The translations under genes were made by a program, and so were the position numbers. A DNA stretch of 64,000 nt, from positions 62,001-126,000 of the forward strand of contig NZ_LMMM01000004.1 in NCBI RefSeq assembly GCF_001422245.1, in the 5' to 3' direction. The DNA is from Rhizobium sp. Leaf262 (lineage in GTDB: Bacteria > Pseudomonadota > Alphaproteobacteria > Rhizobiales > Rhizobiaceae). Under the pieces are notes generated by a model. The model saw nothing but the letters and a program-made list of their open reading frames with translations. It was not told the origin of the DNA and did not search any database. Positions 1 through 8,087 of this stretch are shown piece after piece. The stretch's first letter is position 1, and each line of letters starts with the position of its first letter.

Positions 1-1
1 G

Positions 2-145
2 TCGCTGGCGCTGAAGGGGGATGGCGAGCATTTCGTACCGCTGGACGCCTGCATTGAAACCATGCGCCAGACCGGCAACGACATGAGTGAGAAATACAAG
101 GAAACCTCCACCGGCGGCCTTGCCGTGAATGTGGTGGAGTGTTGA
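2..145 (+). CDS. sdaA: L-serine ammonia-lyase, C-terminal end (partial)
   Basis: Only the last 47 codons lie in the window; the gene starts upstream of base 1. The family deaminates L-serine to pyruvate and ammonia with an Fe-S cluster. The reading frame ends in [10 protein letters not shown], the typical end of the alpha domain of iron-sulfur L-serine dehydratases, where a C-terminal cysteine is usual. The preceding stretch ([16 protein letters not shown]) also fits that family. No catalytic region is visible, so the assignment rests on the tail alone. The stop TGA is at 143-145, followed after 54 bases by the DUF1489 gene on the same strand. Confidence 0.8.
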   Translation, partial: SLALKGDGEHFVPLDACIETMRQTGNDMSEKYKETSTGGLAVNVVEC

Positions 146-199
146 TCAGCGCAACCAATCCACGCTTGACGGAAGCGTCAAAACGGCCTTGATAGGCCT

Positions 200-634
200 A
201 TGGCTCTTCATCTTATCAAGCTTTGTGTCGGCGCAGATTCCATCGAGGATTTGCGCGAATGGGTTTCCCACCGTGCGCTGACTGCGATTGCGGCGGGCCT
301 TGAACCGCACAGCGTTCATACCACCCGCATGTTTCCAAAGCGGATGGAGGAGTTGCTGGATGGCGGGTCGCTCTATTGGGTGATCAAGGGGCAGGTCCAG
401 GCCCGCCAGAGCCTGCTTGATATCCGGTCTTTCAAGGGAGAGGACGGTATTTCCCGATGCGATCTGGTGCTTGGGCCGGAGGTGATCGAAACATCGCCCG
501 CGCCGAAACGACCGTTTCAGGGCTGGCGTTATCTGAACGCCGATGACGCACCTCGCGATCTCGGTGGACACGGTCTGCCCGAAGACATGCCATCCGAACT
601 GCGCCGCGAACTTGCAGAGCTTGGCCTGCTCTAG
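200..634 (+). CDS. DUF1489 family protein
   Basis: A 144-residue protein that I recognise as the DUF1489 family, a conserved small cytoplasmic protein of alphaproteobacteria without an assigned biochemical role. Features seen are the N-terminal MALHLIKLCVG, a central YWVIKGQ segment and a C-terminal GHGLPEDMP segment; no signal peptide or membrane helix. The length matches the family. The ATG at 200 has only a weak upstream AGG, but no better start lies nearby. It follows the serine ammonia-lyase gene on the same strand by 54 bases and could be read from the same transcript. Confidence 0.8.
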   Translation: MALHLIKLCVGADSIEDLREWVSHRALTAIAAGLEPHSVHTTRMFPKRMEELLDGGSLYWVIKGQVQARQSLLDIRSFKGEDGISRCDLVLGPEVIETSPAPKRPFQGWRYLNADDAPRDLGGHGLPEDMPSELRRELAELGLL

Positions 635-663
635 AACTTTTTCGTTCGACAGGAAAACGCTAG

Positions 664-706
664 AGGCAAAAAAAAAGCCGGTTCCGGGGCAATGGAACCG
701 GCTTAT
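664..706 (-). terminator. Rho-independent terminator of the BTLCP gene
   Basis: Ten-base inverted repeat AGCCGGTTCC (676-685) / GGAACCGGCT (694-703), with a run of nine A on the left that becomes a U tract on the minus strand. It lies 88 bases beyond the stop of the minus-strand protease gene. It could also slow transcripts arriving from the DUF1489 gene, but it lacks a T run in that direction. Confidence 0.8.
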
Positions 707-791
707 GGCGCGATCTGGTCTCTAAACGGGGCGACCAGACCGGCCAGTAGGGTGCACATGGGTGAGGGCAGTGCCGACCCGCCCAGTTCGA

Positions 792-1400
792 TTACTTGAT
801 GCCAGCAACGGCGTTGACGGCGCGGCCATCTTGAATTTTCACCCAGCGGCCCGGATTGGCGCTGTCTTGACGCTTCAGGTAGGTATATTCCGTTTCCGAC
901 CAGTCCATGACCTTGTTGCGCAGATTATCGAGAACGAAGTCGCCTCGATCGGTACGTATGGTCAGAACAGCGTGGCCGGAGCCGTTTGGCTGGAGAACGA
1001 CCGTAATCAGAAGGTCGGAGGGCGAGATACCCTTGTTCATCAGCATCTTGCGCTTCAGAAGAACGTAGTCCTCACAATCGCCAACTGTGGTCGGATAGGC
1101 CCAGCGCTCTTCGACGCCGTAGATTTCCATGTCCGTCATGGGCGTGATCGTGGTGTTGACCGTGTAGTTCACGTCCAGGATCATCTTCCAGTTTTCTTCC
1201 GTCAGCCGCAGCGGGCCGCGGTCACCGGATGTCGGCTGGCATTCACTCTGATAGGTCTGGCAGAATTCATAGTGACCAATAGGCGGATTTGCCTTGCCCA
1301 TGATGCGCATTGCGGCGGCTGGCGATGCTTCTGCCTGTGTTGCGAATGCACCTGCGATCATTGCCGCAATCATAAATCCGAAACGGATGGTTTTTTTCAT
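792..1400 (-). CDS. Transglutaminase-like cysteine peptidase (BTLCP/LapG-type), exported
   Basis: A 202-residue protein with a Sec signal peptide (KK, then hydrophobic residues 6-20, cleavage near ATQA-EAS). The rest matches the bacterial transglutaminase-like cysteine proteinase family. The expected triad is visible: Cys in GDCEDYVLLK, His in GSGHAVLTI and Asp in FVLDN. Known relatives such as LapG are periplasmic proteases that cut large surface adhesins under c-di-GMP control, but many rhizobial members have no known substrate. Here no adhesin, LapD or type I secretion gene is adjacent; the next minus-strand gene upstream encodes a PilZ protein. Start ATG at 1400 is preceded by a GGAG-like stretch. 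A strong terminator follows. Confidence 0.85.
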   Translation of the reverse strand: MKKTIRFGFMIAAMIAGAFATQAEASPAAAMRIMGKANPPIGHYEFCQTYQSECQPTSGDRGPLRLTEENWKMILDVNYTVNTTITPMTDMEIYGVEERWAYPTTVGDCEDYVLLKRKMLMNKGISPSDLLITVVLQPNGSGHAVLTIRTDRGDFVLDNLRNKVMDWSETEYTYLKRQDSANPGRWVKIQDGRAVNAVAGIK

Positions 1401-1894
1401 TTCTTGTCTCCCCGTTGTGAGGAGAAGAATGCCACCGATATTTTGACTGCCCGCAAATAACGGCGCTCAAATTCGACGTTAAATTTAGGAAAAACTGCGC
1501 TTTATTTGATGTTGTTTTTAGCTGTATTTGAGCAAAATTTGATTCAAATTTTATCGTTTTGGTTATCCTGTCCAGTGGTAAATACCGTTAAATTACTGAA
1601 AAATATGAGCCTATGATCGTGTCTGGTTAACGCTGCAGGGTGCCGTTCAACCTTATGCGACTGTGGAAACTATTCTTTGACTATACTTGATGCAGTCCGA
1701 CTGCATTCTGAGCGCCAGATGAACAATGATAAGGTGTAAAAATCTATCAAAGGTTGCGTTATGAGGCGCATTTTCGAGCAATTTTTTCGGATATTTTTCT
1801 GAAATTTCTTCGTTTTCCCGGGATGGCACAGTTTTTTCTGCATTTTGGCTCCAAAAAACGACGACTCAAGACCGGTAACTGGAAATTTCGGGCA
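1401..1894. other. AT-rich intergenic region
   Basis: About 490 bases without a credible gene. It is visibly richer in A/T than the flanks, especially 1440-1600 and 1750-1860, and presumably carries the promoter of the minus-strand protease gene. Short open frames here have composition unlike the neighbours and no ribosome site. The only discrete structure found is the palindrome at 1690-1706. Confidence 0.5.
1690..1706. promoter_or_regulatory. Eight-base inverted repeat, possible operator
   Basis: ATGCAGTC, one base, GACTGCAT. The arms are perfect and the one-base spacer is too short for an RNA hairpin, so a dimeric DNA-binding protein is the more natural reading. It lies about 290 bases upstream of the BTLCP start. 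No regulator can be named. Confidence 0.3.
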
Positions 1895-1932
1895 CAAAAA
1901 AACCGGCTGACGCAAGGCGTAGCCGGTTTGTT
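1895..1932 (-). terminator. Terminator of the PilZ gene
   Basis: Inverted repeat AACCGGCT (1901-1908) / AGCCGGTT (1921-1928) with an A run at 1896-1902 that gives a U tract on the minus strand. It begins just after the stop of the minus-strand PilZ gene at 1951. Confidence 0.7.
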
Positions 1933-1950
1933 AGAGCAAGGCGCGGTGGA

Positions 1951-2562
1951 TCAGAGAAATTCTATCAGCGCATCGCGCGACTGGACGGCATCGAACTCGA
2001 TGGCGACGCCTTCCATGAAGTGGCGGACAATGCGACCTGCCATGTTGCCCAGCCGCACATTGCTGCCCATTGCTGGGCGGATATCGGTTTCAACGGCGGC
2101 GCCGGACAGCGAAAGGTCGATGATGCGGCAGGGCACGATATTGCCATCGCTCAGCATCAGATCGGCACGTGGGTTACGCGGTGTCAGGCGGTCGTGACGG
2201 CGATCTTCAGGAAGTCCCAGCGCGTGGCGCTTGGCAATCCATGCCAATTGTGCGGCAAGCTTCTCACGCTTTCGCTCCGTACCCATGATAGCGATGGTAA
2301 AACCATCTGCTGTCAGAGCCTTGACGATGCCCTCGACGCGACCGATGTGCTGCAGATAAGCGATGATGCGGTCGCCGTTTCTGGGGCGAACGAAGCAGGT
2401 GATCCGCGCCGTTTCCGCTGTCATCTCGTGGGCGGCGCAATCATATTCGTCCTGCGATGGCACCATGAGCCGTCCCGTCAGCGCGACAGGCAAAACCTCG
2501 CCGACCGGCGTCTCGGTGGAGCGTGCGGCGAAAGCGACGGTGGTTGAGCGAGATGAGAACAT
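1951..2562 (-). CDS. PilZ domain protein
   Basis: A 203-residue protein whose C-terminal half is a PilZ domain, the common c-di-GMP receptor fold. Visible binding signatures are RRHDR (RxxxR) followed by DLSLSGA (D/NxSxxG) and the closing strand GVAIEF. The N-terminal half also has a beta-rich layout resembling a second, degenerate PilZ-like module without the arginine motif. There is no signal peptide or helix. I chose ATG at 2562; a GTG at 2571 adds three residues and cannot be excluded because neither has a clear ribosome site. Effector partner unknown; the next gene downstream on this strand is the LapG-like protease, an association that is suggestive only. Confidence 0.8.
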   Translation of the reverse strand: MFSSRSTTVAFAARSTETPVGEVLPVALTGRLMVPSQDEYDCAAHEMTAETARITCFVRPRNGDRIIAYLQHIGRVEGIVKALTADGFTIAIMGTERKREKLAAQLAWIAKRHALGLPEDRRHDRLTPRNPRADLMLSDGNIVPCRIIDLSLSGAAVETDIRPAMGSNVRLGNMAGRIVRHFMEGVAIEFDAVQSRDALIEFL

Positions 2563-2655
2563 GGGCGGCACTATAAAAAGGACTGGTCGTTCTTCTTTAC
2601 AGCCAGCGAGTTAACAGACCGTTTTGCGATCAGGCGCGAATATTTGCATGTCTTC

Positions 2656-3213
2656 TCATTGTGAAACGCATCGTTCCAAAGAAAATCCGAAGTCCGGGCG
2701 CTGTGCCATCAAACTTGCCGTTGACGCCTCGATCAGTCGGCTTCGGATCAAGGTCAACGGTTTGAAGGCCTGACCGAAATCGGCAAGCGGCGGATCGGAA
2801 ATGAGGGCGCCAAGAAGACGCGGCGGAAAGTGCGGCTCGGCCTCGAGCGGCAGCAGCAGCATTTCAAACTCCTGCGCCGCGTGGCCGCTGGCGCTTTCGG
2901 CCCAAATGTCAAAGATCACGGGGCGTTCGTGAAGCAGGACTCCATTTGCGATCCGGCACGCGTCTTCGGCGTCACCCGACCGCCAGATCATTGAAAACGG
3001 GGTCTCGCTCAATTCACGTTTGAACAGGTTATAGAGACGCGTTCCGGTGAGCCGAAAGATCGGTGCTTCATCACCCACGTCAGTCAGAACGAAAAGGTCG
3101 GGCAGAACGTGGCGAATATGCCCAGGCTCGATCTCGCTGCGCAACGGTGCTGCGCGCTCGCCCCGCAACTCGTCCCAATATGCATAGATTTCCAGGCTTG
3201 CATTTGTCTTCAT
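2656..3213 (-). CDS. PAS domain protein (DUF1337/PAS_5 family)
   Basis: A 185-residue protein beginning MKTNASLEIYAYWDELRG, the typical opening of the PAS_5 family, which is widespread and often duplicated in rhizobia. The PAS-like segment covers roughly residues 20-140 (IRHVLPDLFVL, FRLTGTRLYNLF). No output domain is attached, so it would act as a stand-alone sensor or be structural only; ligand unknown. ATG 3213 is preceded by GGAGA eight bases upstream. An in-frame extension to 3303 exists but is less likely, since the family begins at this methionine. Confidence 0.8.
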   Translation of the reverse strand: MKTNASLEIYAYWDELRGERAAPLRSEIEPGHIRHVLPDLFVLTDVGDEAPIFRLTGTRLYNLFKRELSETPFSMIWRSGDAEDACRIANGVLLHERPVIFDIWAESASGHAAQEFEMLLLPLEAEPHFPPRLLGALISDPPLADFGQAFKPLTLIRSRLIEASTASLMAQRPDFGFSLERCVSQ

Positions 3214-3442
3214 GACATGGTCTCCAATCCGCCGGACAGTGTGTCTTTTCGGGACACTTTCCGTCTTCATTCGCGGTGCTGAAGATGTCTGTGCGATTTC
3301 CATGCCACGCGCGTCGTCATCAAAGGCTTTTCGGGCGATTTAGTTGCAGGCGATAACAATCTGCAGTGCTTCTTTTTCCCGCAGCGTTACTATATTGCTG
3401 CCAGATAACCATAGGCAGCGCGACACGAAGGAACTGAGGCCG

Positions 3443-4219
3443 ATGACGCAGAATGATGGGGAAAGACCAGACATGGACGAGGCTGAACAGCCGGAGCCAG
3501 TGCAAAAAGCCCCCGTTTTCAACCTGCCAGGTGCCCTTGTTGCCGTTATTGCGCTGATGGTCGCTATCCATCTCGTGTCGTCCTATGTGCTCTCCGACGA
3601 TGGCTATGGCTGGTTCCTGTTCACTTTCGGCTTCATTCCGCTGCGCTATGCCACCGCTTTGTCGCAGCAGGGTCTGGAGTGGTTGTGGACACCCGTGACC
3701 TATTCGCTCCTGCATGGCGGCATAGAGCATATCCTTTTCAACAGCTTGTGGCTTATGGCATTTGGAGCTCCGGTCCTGCGCCGGATCGGCACGCTTCGTT
3801 TCATTCTGCTCTGGTGCGTGTCGGCTGCCGTCGCCGCCTTCGGCCATGCCTTTCTGCACTGGGGCGACCCGACAGTGTTGATCGGCGCATCCGGCGTGGT
3901 TTCGGCTTTGATGGGAGCGGCGTGCCGCTTCGTCTTTCCCGCCCGCGGCGGTCGTTATCACCCGTCCATCGCGCATTTGTTACCGCGCCAGAGCATCATC
4001 CAGTCCCTGTCGAACCGCACGGTTCTCATCTTCACGCTGATGTGGTTGTTCGGCAATGTGCTGATTGCCGTCGGCATTCCCCTGTTCGGTGATGCGGGCG
4101 GTGAAGTGGCATGGGACGCGCATATCTTCGGCTTCCTTCTGGGCTTTCTGTTCTTCCCCGTGTTCGATCGCGCCGTGCTGGATCGACAGGGTAGTTTGCG
4201 AACAAATACAATCGATTGA
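3443..4219 (+). CDS. Rhomboid family intramembrane serine protease
   Basis: A 258-residue polytopic membrane protein. After a polar N-terminus (1-28) come about six hydrophobic segments. The catalytic dyad is visible: Ser150 in GASG and His227 in WDAHIFGFLLG. HGGIEHILFNSLW around residue 100 matches the conserved HxxxN region of rhomboids. Such proteases cut transmembrane helices of other membrane proteins; the substrate here is unknown. ATG 3443 has GAGG five bases upstream; the in-frame extension to 3344 lacks a ribosome site. It is followed on the same strand by a CBS-domain gene after 130 bases. Confidence 0.9.
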   Translation: MTQNDGERPDMDEAEQPEPVQKAPVFNLPGALVAVIALMVAIHLVSSYVLSDDGYGWFLFTFGFIPLRYATALSQQGLEWLWTPVTYSLLHGGIEHILFNSLWLMAFGAPVLRRIGTLRFILLWCVSAAVAAFGHAFLHWGDPTVLIGASGVVSALMGAACRFVFPARGGRYHPSIAHLLPRQSIIQSLSNRTVLIFTLMWLFGNVLIAVGIPLFGDAGGEVAWDAHIFGFLLGFLFFPVFDRAVLDRQGSLRTNTID

Positions 4220-4349
4220 GGTTTTTAGACCTCGCGAAAACCTATTGCTTTCCAAAGTTCGGTGGCGCACCATCGTGTCCAGCCGGACCGTGCGACTGTG
4301 GAGGAGACGCGGCGCGCGACTTTTCGGACCGTATGAAAAGGAGGAAACT

Positions 4350-4784
4350 ATGCCTGTATTTGTGAAAGAGCTTCTCGATCTCAAGGGCCGCGACGTGGTG
4401 ACAGTCGATCCCGGCATGTCTCTGGGAGACGCCGCGGTTACCCTGCACGAGCACCGTATCGGTGCTGTCGTGGTGGTCGATGAAAAGGGTGCGATCCTCG
4501 GCATCTTCACCGAACGCGACCTCGTAAAGGCCATCGCCGCACAGGGTGGCGAGGCCCTGCAGGCACGTGTTTCAGACGTCATGACCAGGAATGTGACGCG
4601 CTGTCACGAAGGCTCGAGCACCGACGACCTCATGGAACTCATGACCGGAGGGCGCTTCCGCCACCTTCCCGTCGAAGCCGATGGCCGACTTGTCGGCATC
4701 ATCTCCATTGGTGACGTGGTCAAGGCTCGAATCAGCGAGATCGAGACCGAGGCAGAGCATATCAAGGCCTATATTGCGGGTTAA
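4350..4784 (+). CDS. CBS-domain pair protein
   Basis: A 144-residue protein made of two CBS domains (about residues 8-70 and 76-135). These modules usually bind adenine nucleotides and sense energy state. Typical elements are IGAVVVVD, GIFTERDLVKAI, VSDVMT, RHLPVE and GIISIGDVVKA. No catalytic domain is attached. The start is well supported by AGGAGGA six bases before ATG 4350. It converges on the patatin gene with a gap of only 12 bases, and I see no terminator between them. Confidence 0.9.
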   Translation: MPVFVKELLDLKGRDVVTVDPGMSLGDAAVTLHEHRIGAVVVVDEKGAILGIFTERDLVKAIAAQGGEALQARVSDVMTRNVTRCHEGSSTDDLMELMTGGRFRHLPVEADGRLVGIISIGDVVKARISEIETEAEHIKAYIAG

Positions 4785-4796
4785 TCCGCCGGTTTC

Positions 4797-5762
4797 TCAG
4801 CTTTGGAACACCTGCTGCATCCGCTTCAGTTCCGGAATGCGCGAGCGCGTCTCTTCGTAGCCGCGCTCTATCGATTCGGCGGCGCGGTGGAATTCTGAAA
4901 GACCGATGTGGTTGATGCGCGGATGAAGTGTCAAATCCGGCGGGTCACCGGCGAGGCGCGAGCGGGAAATCCGGTCCTGGATGATGTTGAACGCCTGCAC
5001 CATGACACCCGGCAATCCAACGCGCGACGGATCGGGCTGTGCCTTCGCCAGTGCATCGCTGCTGCCTTGACCCGCGCCATGCTTGACCACCGCGGAACGG
5101 CCAAAAATATCGTAGTTCAGGTTGACCGCCACGACCAGCGTCTGCTCATAGGCGCGGCAGACGGAAACGGGCACTGGGTTGACCAGCGCGCCGTCGATCA
5201 GCGTTCTGCCGTTGCAGCGTACGGGTTCGAAAATGCCGGGCAGGGCGTAGGAGGAGCGTAGTGCTGTGATCAGGTCGCCCTGATGCACCCAGACCTCGTG
5301 CCCGGTCTTCAACTCTGTCGCGACTGCGATGAACGGATGCTCCAGGTCCTCGATATTGAGCCCGACCAGATGTTCCTGCATCCGCTTGGTCAGGCGCATG
5401 CCGCCAAACAGGCCGCCACCGCCGATGGTCAGGTCCAGCAGACCGGCAATGCGACGCAATGTCAGGGAGCGTGCGAATTCTTCCAGCTCGTTCAGCTTAC
5501 CTGCAAGATAACAGCCACCAACGAGCGCGCCGATGGATGTGCCGGCAATCATGCCAATCTGAACGCCAGCCTCATCCAGCGCGCGTAATACGCCGATATG
5601 GGCCCATCCACGGGCAGCACCCCCGCCCAACGCCAGCGCAATACGGTTATTGGGAAGCTTGGGCAGGGAGGAAGGTCCCTGCTGTTCGACCTTTTCCAAC
5701 CCCGCCACTGCCGCCGAATTTTCACGATTCAGTCCCCAACCCAACATCCGTTTCACTCCCAA
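4797..5762 (-). CDS. Patatin-like phospholipase family protein
   Basis: A 321-residue protein with the bacterial patatin fold. Visible are the oxyanion loop GGGAARG (46-52), the nucleophile elbow GTSIG with Ser76, and the catalytic Asp190 in DGALVNPVPV. These proteins are acyl hydrolases of the RssA/YchK kind; the natural lipid substrate is not known. The tail (residues 240-321) is charged and likely helical. No signal peptide. An internal methionine at residue 6 is an alternative start. The gene lies upstream of the CBS gene tail and downstream of hisI on the same strand, with 95 bases between. Confidence 0.85.
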   Translation of the reverse strand: MGVKRMLGWGLNRENSAAVAGLEKVEQQGPSSLPKLPNNRIALALGGGAARGWAHIGVLRALDEAGVQIGMIAGTSIGALVGGCYLAGKLNELEEFARSLTLRRIAGLLDLTIGGGGLFGGMRLTKRMQEHLVGLNIEDLEHPFIAVATELKTGHEVWVHQGDLITALRSSYALPGIFEPVRCNGRTLIDGALVNPVPVSVCRAYEQTLVVAVNLNYDIFGRSAVVKHGAGQGSSDALAKAQPDPSRVGLPGVMVQAFNIIQDRISRSRLAGDPPDLTLHPRINHIGLSEFHRAAESIERGYEETRSRIPELKRMQQVFQS

Positions 5763-5845
5763 GCAGATGCACTAAGCCTTCAGCTTAGCGCGCCAACTCC
5801 TATAATAGTCGTAACGAAAGCGGAGGAAACGGAAAAATCTGCCGG

Positions 5846-5869
5846 TCCTCTACGATCTCAAGTAGAGGA
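5846..5869 (-). terminator. Hairpin at the hisI stop
   Basis: Inverted repeat TCCTCTAC (5846-5853) / GTAGAGGA (5862-5869) spanning the stop codon of hisI. On the minus strand a short T run (GATTTTTCC) follows about ten bases later. The distance makes it a weak terminator candidate. Confidence 0.4.
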
Positions 5870-6313
5870 GCCGTAGGTTTCCGCTGGATCGAAATGTCTG
5901 GTGTCATCAGTGATTGTGGTTACAGCCTGACCGTTTTCAAGCGTCACCGTTCTGTAGAAACAGGAGCGGCGGCCTGTGTGACACGTTGCGTCGTGGCCCG
6001 CAACGGAGACCTTCAGCCAGACGGCATCCTGATCACAGTCGGTGCGAAATTCGCGTACGCTCTGGAGATTGCCCGAGGTTTCGCCTTTTTTCCAAATCTT
6101 GTCGCGAGATCGGCTGTAATAATGCGCAATGCCGGTTTCCAGCGTCAGTTGAAGGGCCTGCGCATTCATATGCGCAACCATCAGCAACTCGCCATCCTTA
6201 ATGTCGGTCACGACTGCGGTTACGAGACCATGTGCATCGAATTTTGGCGTAAAGACGCCTGATGACTCAAGCTTTTCCTTGTCCGCAGGGGCGGGTGGAA
6301 ATGTCGACGACAT
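5858..6313 (-). CDS. hisI: Phosphoribosyl-AMP cyclohydrolase
   Basis: 151 residues, normal length for a stand-alone HisI. The enzyme opens the adenine ring of phosphoribosyl-AMP, the third step of histidine synthesis, in the cytoplasm. Signatures are [15 protein letters not shown], the metal-binding DCDQDAVW and the zinc cysteines in [14 protein letters not shown] 6313 has GAGG six bases upstream. It lies downstream of folE on the same strand with a 60-base gap containing a perfect 18-bp palindrome. There is no fused HisE domain, so the pyrophosphatase must be encoded elsewhere. Confidence 0.97.
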   Translation of the reverse strand: MSSTFPPAPADKEKLESSGVFTPKFDAHGLVTAVVTDIKDGELLMVAHMNAQALQLTLETGIAHYYSRSRDKIWKKGETSGNLQSVREFRTDCDQDAVWLKVSVAGHDATCHTGRRSCFYRTVTLENGQAVTTITDDTRHFDPAETYGSST

Positions 6314-6341
6314 GGCAACCTCTATTTTGAATGGAAGCGGC

Positions 6342-6359
6342 GGCGGACGATCGTCCGCC
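6342..6359. repeat. Perfect 18-bp palindrome between folE and hisI
   Basis: GGCGGACGATCGTCCGCC reads the same on both strands, flanked by further GCGGC/GCCGC. It sits 15 bases after the folE stop and about 30 before hisI in the direction of transcription. There is no T run. It may be a protein site or an RNA hairpin that sets relative expression of the two genes. Confidence 0.6.
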
Positions 6360-6373
6360 TGCCGCCTGAGACG

Positions 6374-7000
6374 TCAGCGGTTATAAACCATCGTCATGAA
6401 CCGAGCCTGCTGGGCCGGTTCGGACTTGAAGACGCCGGTGAAGCTGGTCGTCAGTGTTGTCGAGCCCTGCTTCTGCACGCCGCGCATGGACATGCACATA
6501 TGTTCGGCATCGATCATCACGGCTACGCCGCGTGGCTTCAGAGTTGTTTCGATGGCCTGAGAAATCTGCGCCGTCATGGTCTCCTGCGTCTGCAGGCGGC
6601 GGCCGTAGATTTCCACCACGCGCGCTATCTTGGAGAGGCCAAGAACGCGGCCTGCAGGGAGATAGGCGACATGCGCCTTGCCGACGATCGGCACCATATG
6701 GTGTTCGCAATGAGAATAGAACGGAATGTCTCGCACCAGAATGATGTCGTCGTAGCCGCCGACTTCCTCGAATGTGGTTCCCAGTACGTCGCTGGCGTTC
6801 AGATCGTAGCCGCCAAAGAGTTCGCGGTAGGATTTGGCCACGCGTTTCGGCGTGTCGAGCAGGCCTTCACGGTTCGGGTTGTCACCGGCCCAACGGAGCA
6901 AAACACGGACGGCCTCTTCGGCCTCCGACTGCGTTGGGCGCGTGTCGACTGCACCGTTCTGTGTGCCTGCACCGGGGAAATTCTTCACGATAGCATCCAT
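6374..7000 (-). CDS. folE: GTP cyclohydrolase I
   Basis: 208 residues, the usual size of FolE. It converts GTP to dihydroneopterin triphosphate, the first step of folate synthesis. Zinc and active-site motifs are plain: [37 protein letters not shown] and [13 protein letters not shown]. The N-terminal 25 residues are variable, as is normal. ATG 7000 is preceded by a GGGAGACCC stretch. It is followed by hisI on the same strand, an arrangement I recall from other rhizobia. Confidence 0.97.
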   Translation of the reverse strand: MDAIVKNFPGAGTQNGAVDTRPTQSEAEEAVRVLLRWAGDNPNREGLLDTPKRVAKSYRELFGGYDLNASDVLGTTFEEVGGYDDIILVRDIPFYSHCEHHMVPIVGKAHVAYLPAGRVLGLSKIARVVEIYGRRLQTQETMTAQISQAIETTLKPRGVAVMIDAEHMCMSMRGVQKQGSTTLTTSFTGVFKSEPAQQARFMTMVYNR

Positions 7001-7262
7001 CTTTTGGGTCTCCCGGTACGGTTGAAGGTCCGCACCTGAATATAGGTTACGGCTTGATCACGAAGATGCCGCGCCTGCTATCTGGTTGTTTTCAGGCAAT
7101 TTGGCAAGTCTGTCGTCGCGAAAACGGTGACGGAAGGATTAAATTCGCCGCACCTTGATGACGTTGATGTCTCATAACATATAATGATGACAGCGCGCAG
7201 AAAAGCCGTGCCACTGGTGACACAGTGTTTGAAAAACCAATCCTGCGCAAATGGACGAGTCG

Positions 7263-7703
7263 ATGGACGATATCTATAACAACCGCATTCTTGAATTTGC
7301 AGGTAACATTCCCCGGACGGGGGCGATGCCGGATGCGGACGCAAGCGCACAGAAACACTCCAAGCTTTGCGGTTCGAAGGTCAAGGTCTACATCAAGCTC
7401 AACGATGGGGTGGTGACGGATTTCTCCCATGAGGTTCGCGCTTGCGCGCTGGGGCAGGCGTCTTCCTCCATCATGGCCAATCATGTGGTTGGAGCAAGCG
7501 CGAGCGAGGTGCGTGACGCACGGGCCGATATGCTGGCCATGCTGACGGCGGGCGGCGAGGGGCCGGAGGGCCGCTTCGAGGACATGCGCGTTCTCAAGCC
7601 AGTCAAGGATTACAAGGCCCGCCACGCCTCCACCATGCTGACCTTCGACGCAATCTGCGACTGTCTCGACCAGATCGAGGCCGATCAGCCGCTTTCGGCT
7701 TAA
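7263..7703 (+). CDS. IscU/NifU-like iron-sulfur cluster scaffold protein
   Basis: 146 residues of the NifU N-terminal fold that carries nascent Fe-S clusters. Visible cysteines are in KLCGSKVKVYI, EVRACALGQASSS and AICDCLDQ. The pattern follows the alphaproteobacterial scaffold-like subfamily rather than classical IscU, which has three strictly placed cysteines, so cluster donation is inferred. I prefer ATG 7263 (MDDIYNNRI) over ATG 7251, because a GGACGAG element precedes it and family members begin there. It is followed after three bases by yidD, so the two are probably co-transcribed. Confidence 0.8.
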   Translation: MDDIYNNRILEFAGNIPRTGAMPDADASAQKHSKLCGSKVKVYIKLNDGVVTDFSHEVRACALGQASSSIMANHVVGASASEVRDARADMLAMLTAGGEGPEGRFEDMRVLKPVKDYKARHASTMLTFDAICDCLDQIEADQPLSA

Positions 7704-7706
7704 GCC

Positions 7707-8087
7707 GTGTGTAACGCGCCGAACTGCCAGCACGAAGAAAGGCCACGGCCGAACAACCGCTCCCGCAACTGGTCCGGACCGTTTCGCAAGACACCGGGCC
7801 GCCTTCTGGGCATGGCCTTTATCCGCTTTTATCAACTGGTGTTTTCGGGCTTCATCGGTAATTCCTGCCGCCATATTCCGACGTGCTCCGAATATGGCTA
7901 TGAGGCCTTTGCCCGTCACGGGTTCTGGGCAGGCGGCTGGTTGACCCTGTTTCGCGTCGCCCGCTGCGGACCGGGTGGCACGAGTGGGCTTGATCCGGTC
8001 GTGGAAAAATTGGACGATACATATGTCTGGTGGGCACCATGGTCCTACTGGAGGCGGGCCAGAAAACAAACCGACACAGGGGGATGA
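7707..8087 (+). CDS. yidD: Membrane protein insertion efficiency factor YidD
   Basis: 126 residues. YidD is a small inner-membrane-associated protein that supports insertion of proteins by YidC. The family signature is clear: SCRHIPTCSEYGYEAFARHG, then RVARCGPGGTSGLDPV. The N-terminal 30 residues form a charged extension and residues 36-50 an amphipathic helix. It starts with GTG at 7707, three bases after the stop of the scaffold gene, and its stop overlaps the DUF2267 start in an ATGA. The chain scaffold-yidD-DUF2267 therefore looks translationally coupled. Confidence 0.92.
   Translation: MCNAPNCQHEERPRPNNRSRNWSGPFRKTPGRLLGMAFIRFYQLVFSGFIGNSCRHIPTCSEYGYEAFARHGFWAGGWLTLFRVARCGPGGTSGLDPVVEKLDDTYVWWAPWSYWRRARKQTDTGG

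Noticed and set aside
1670-1915. 81-residue minus-strand gene in the AT-rich gap
   Set aside because: Overlaps the PilZ terminator, has no ribosome site and no coherent protein pattern.
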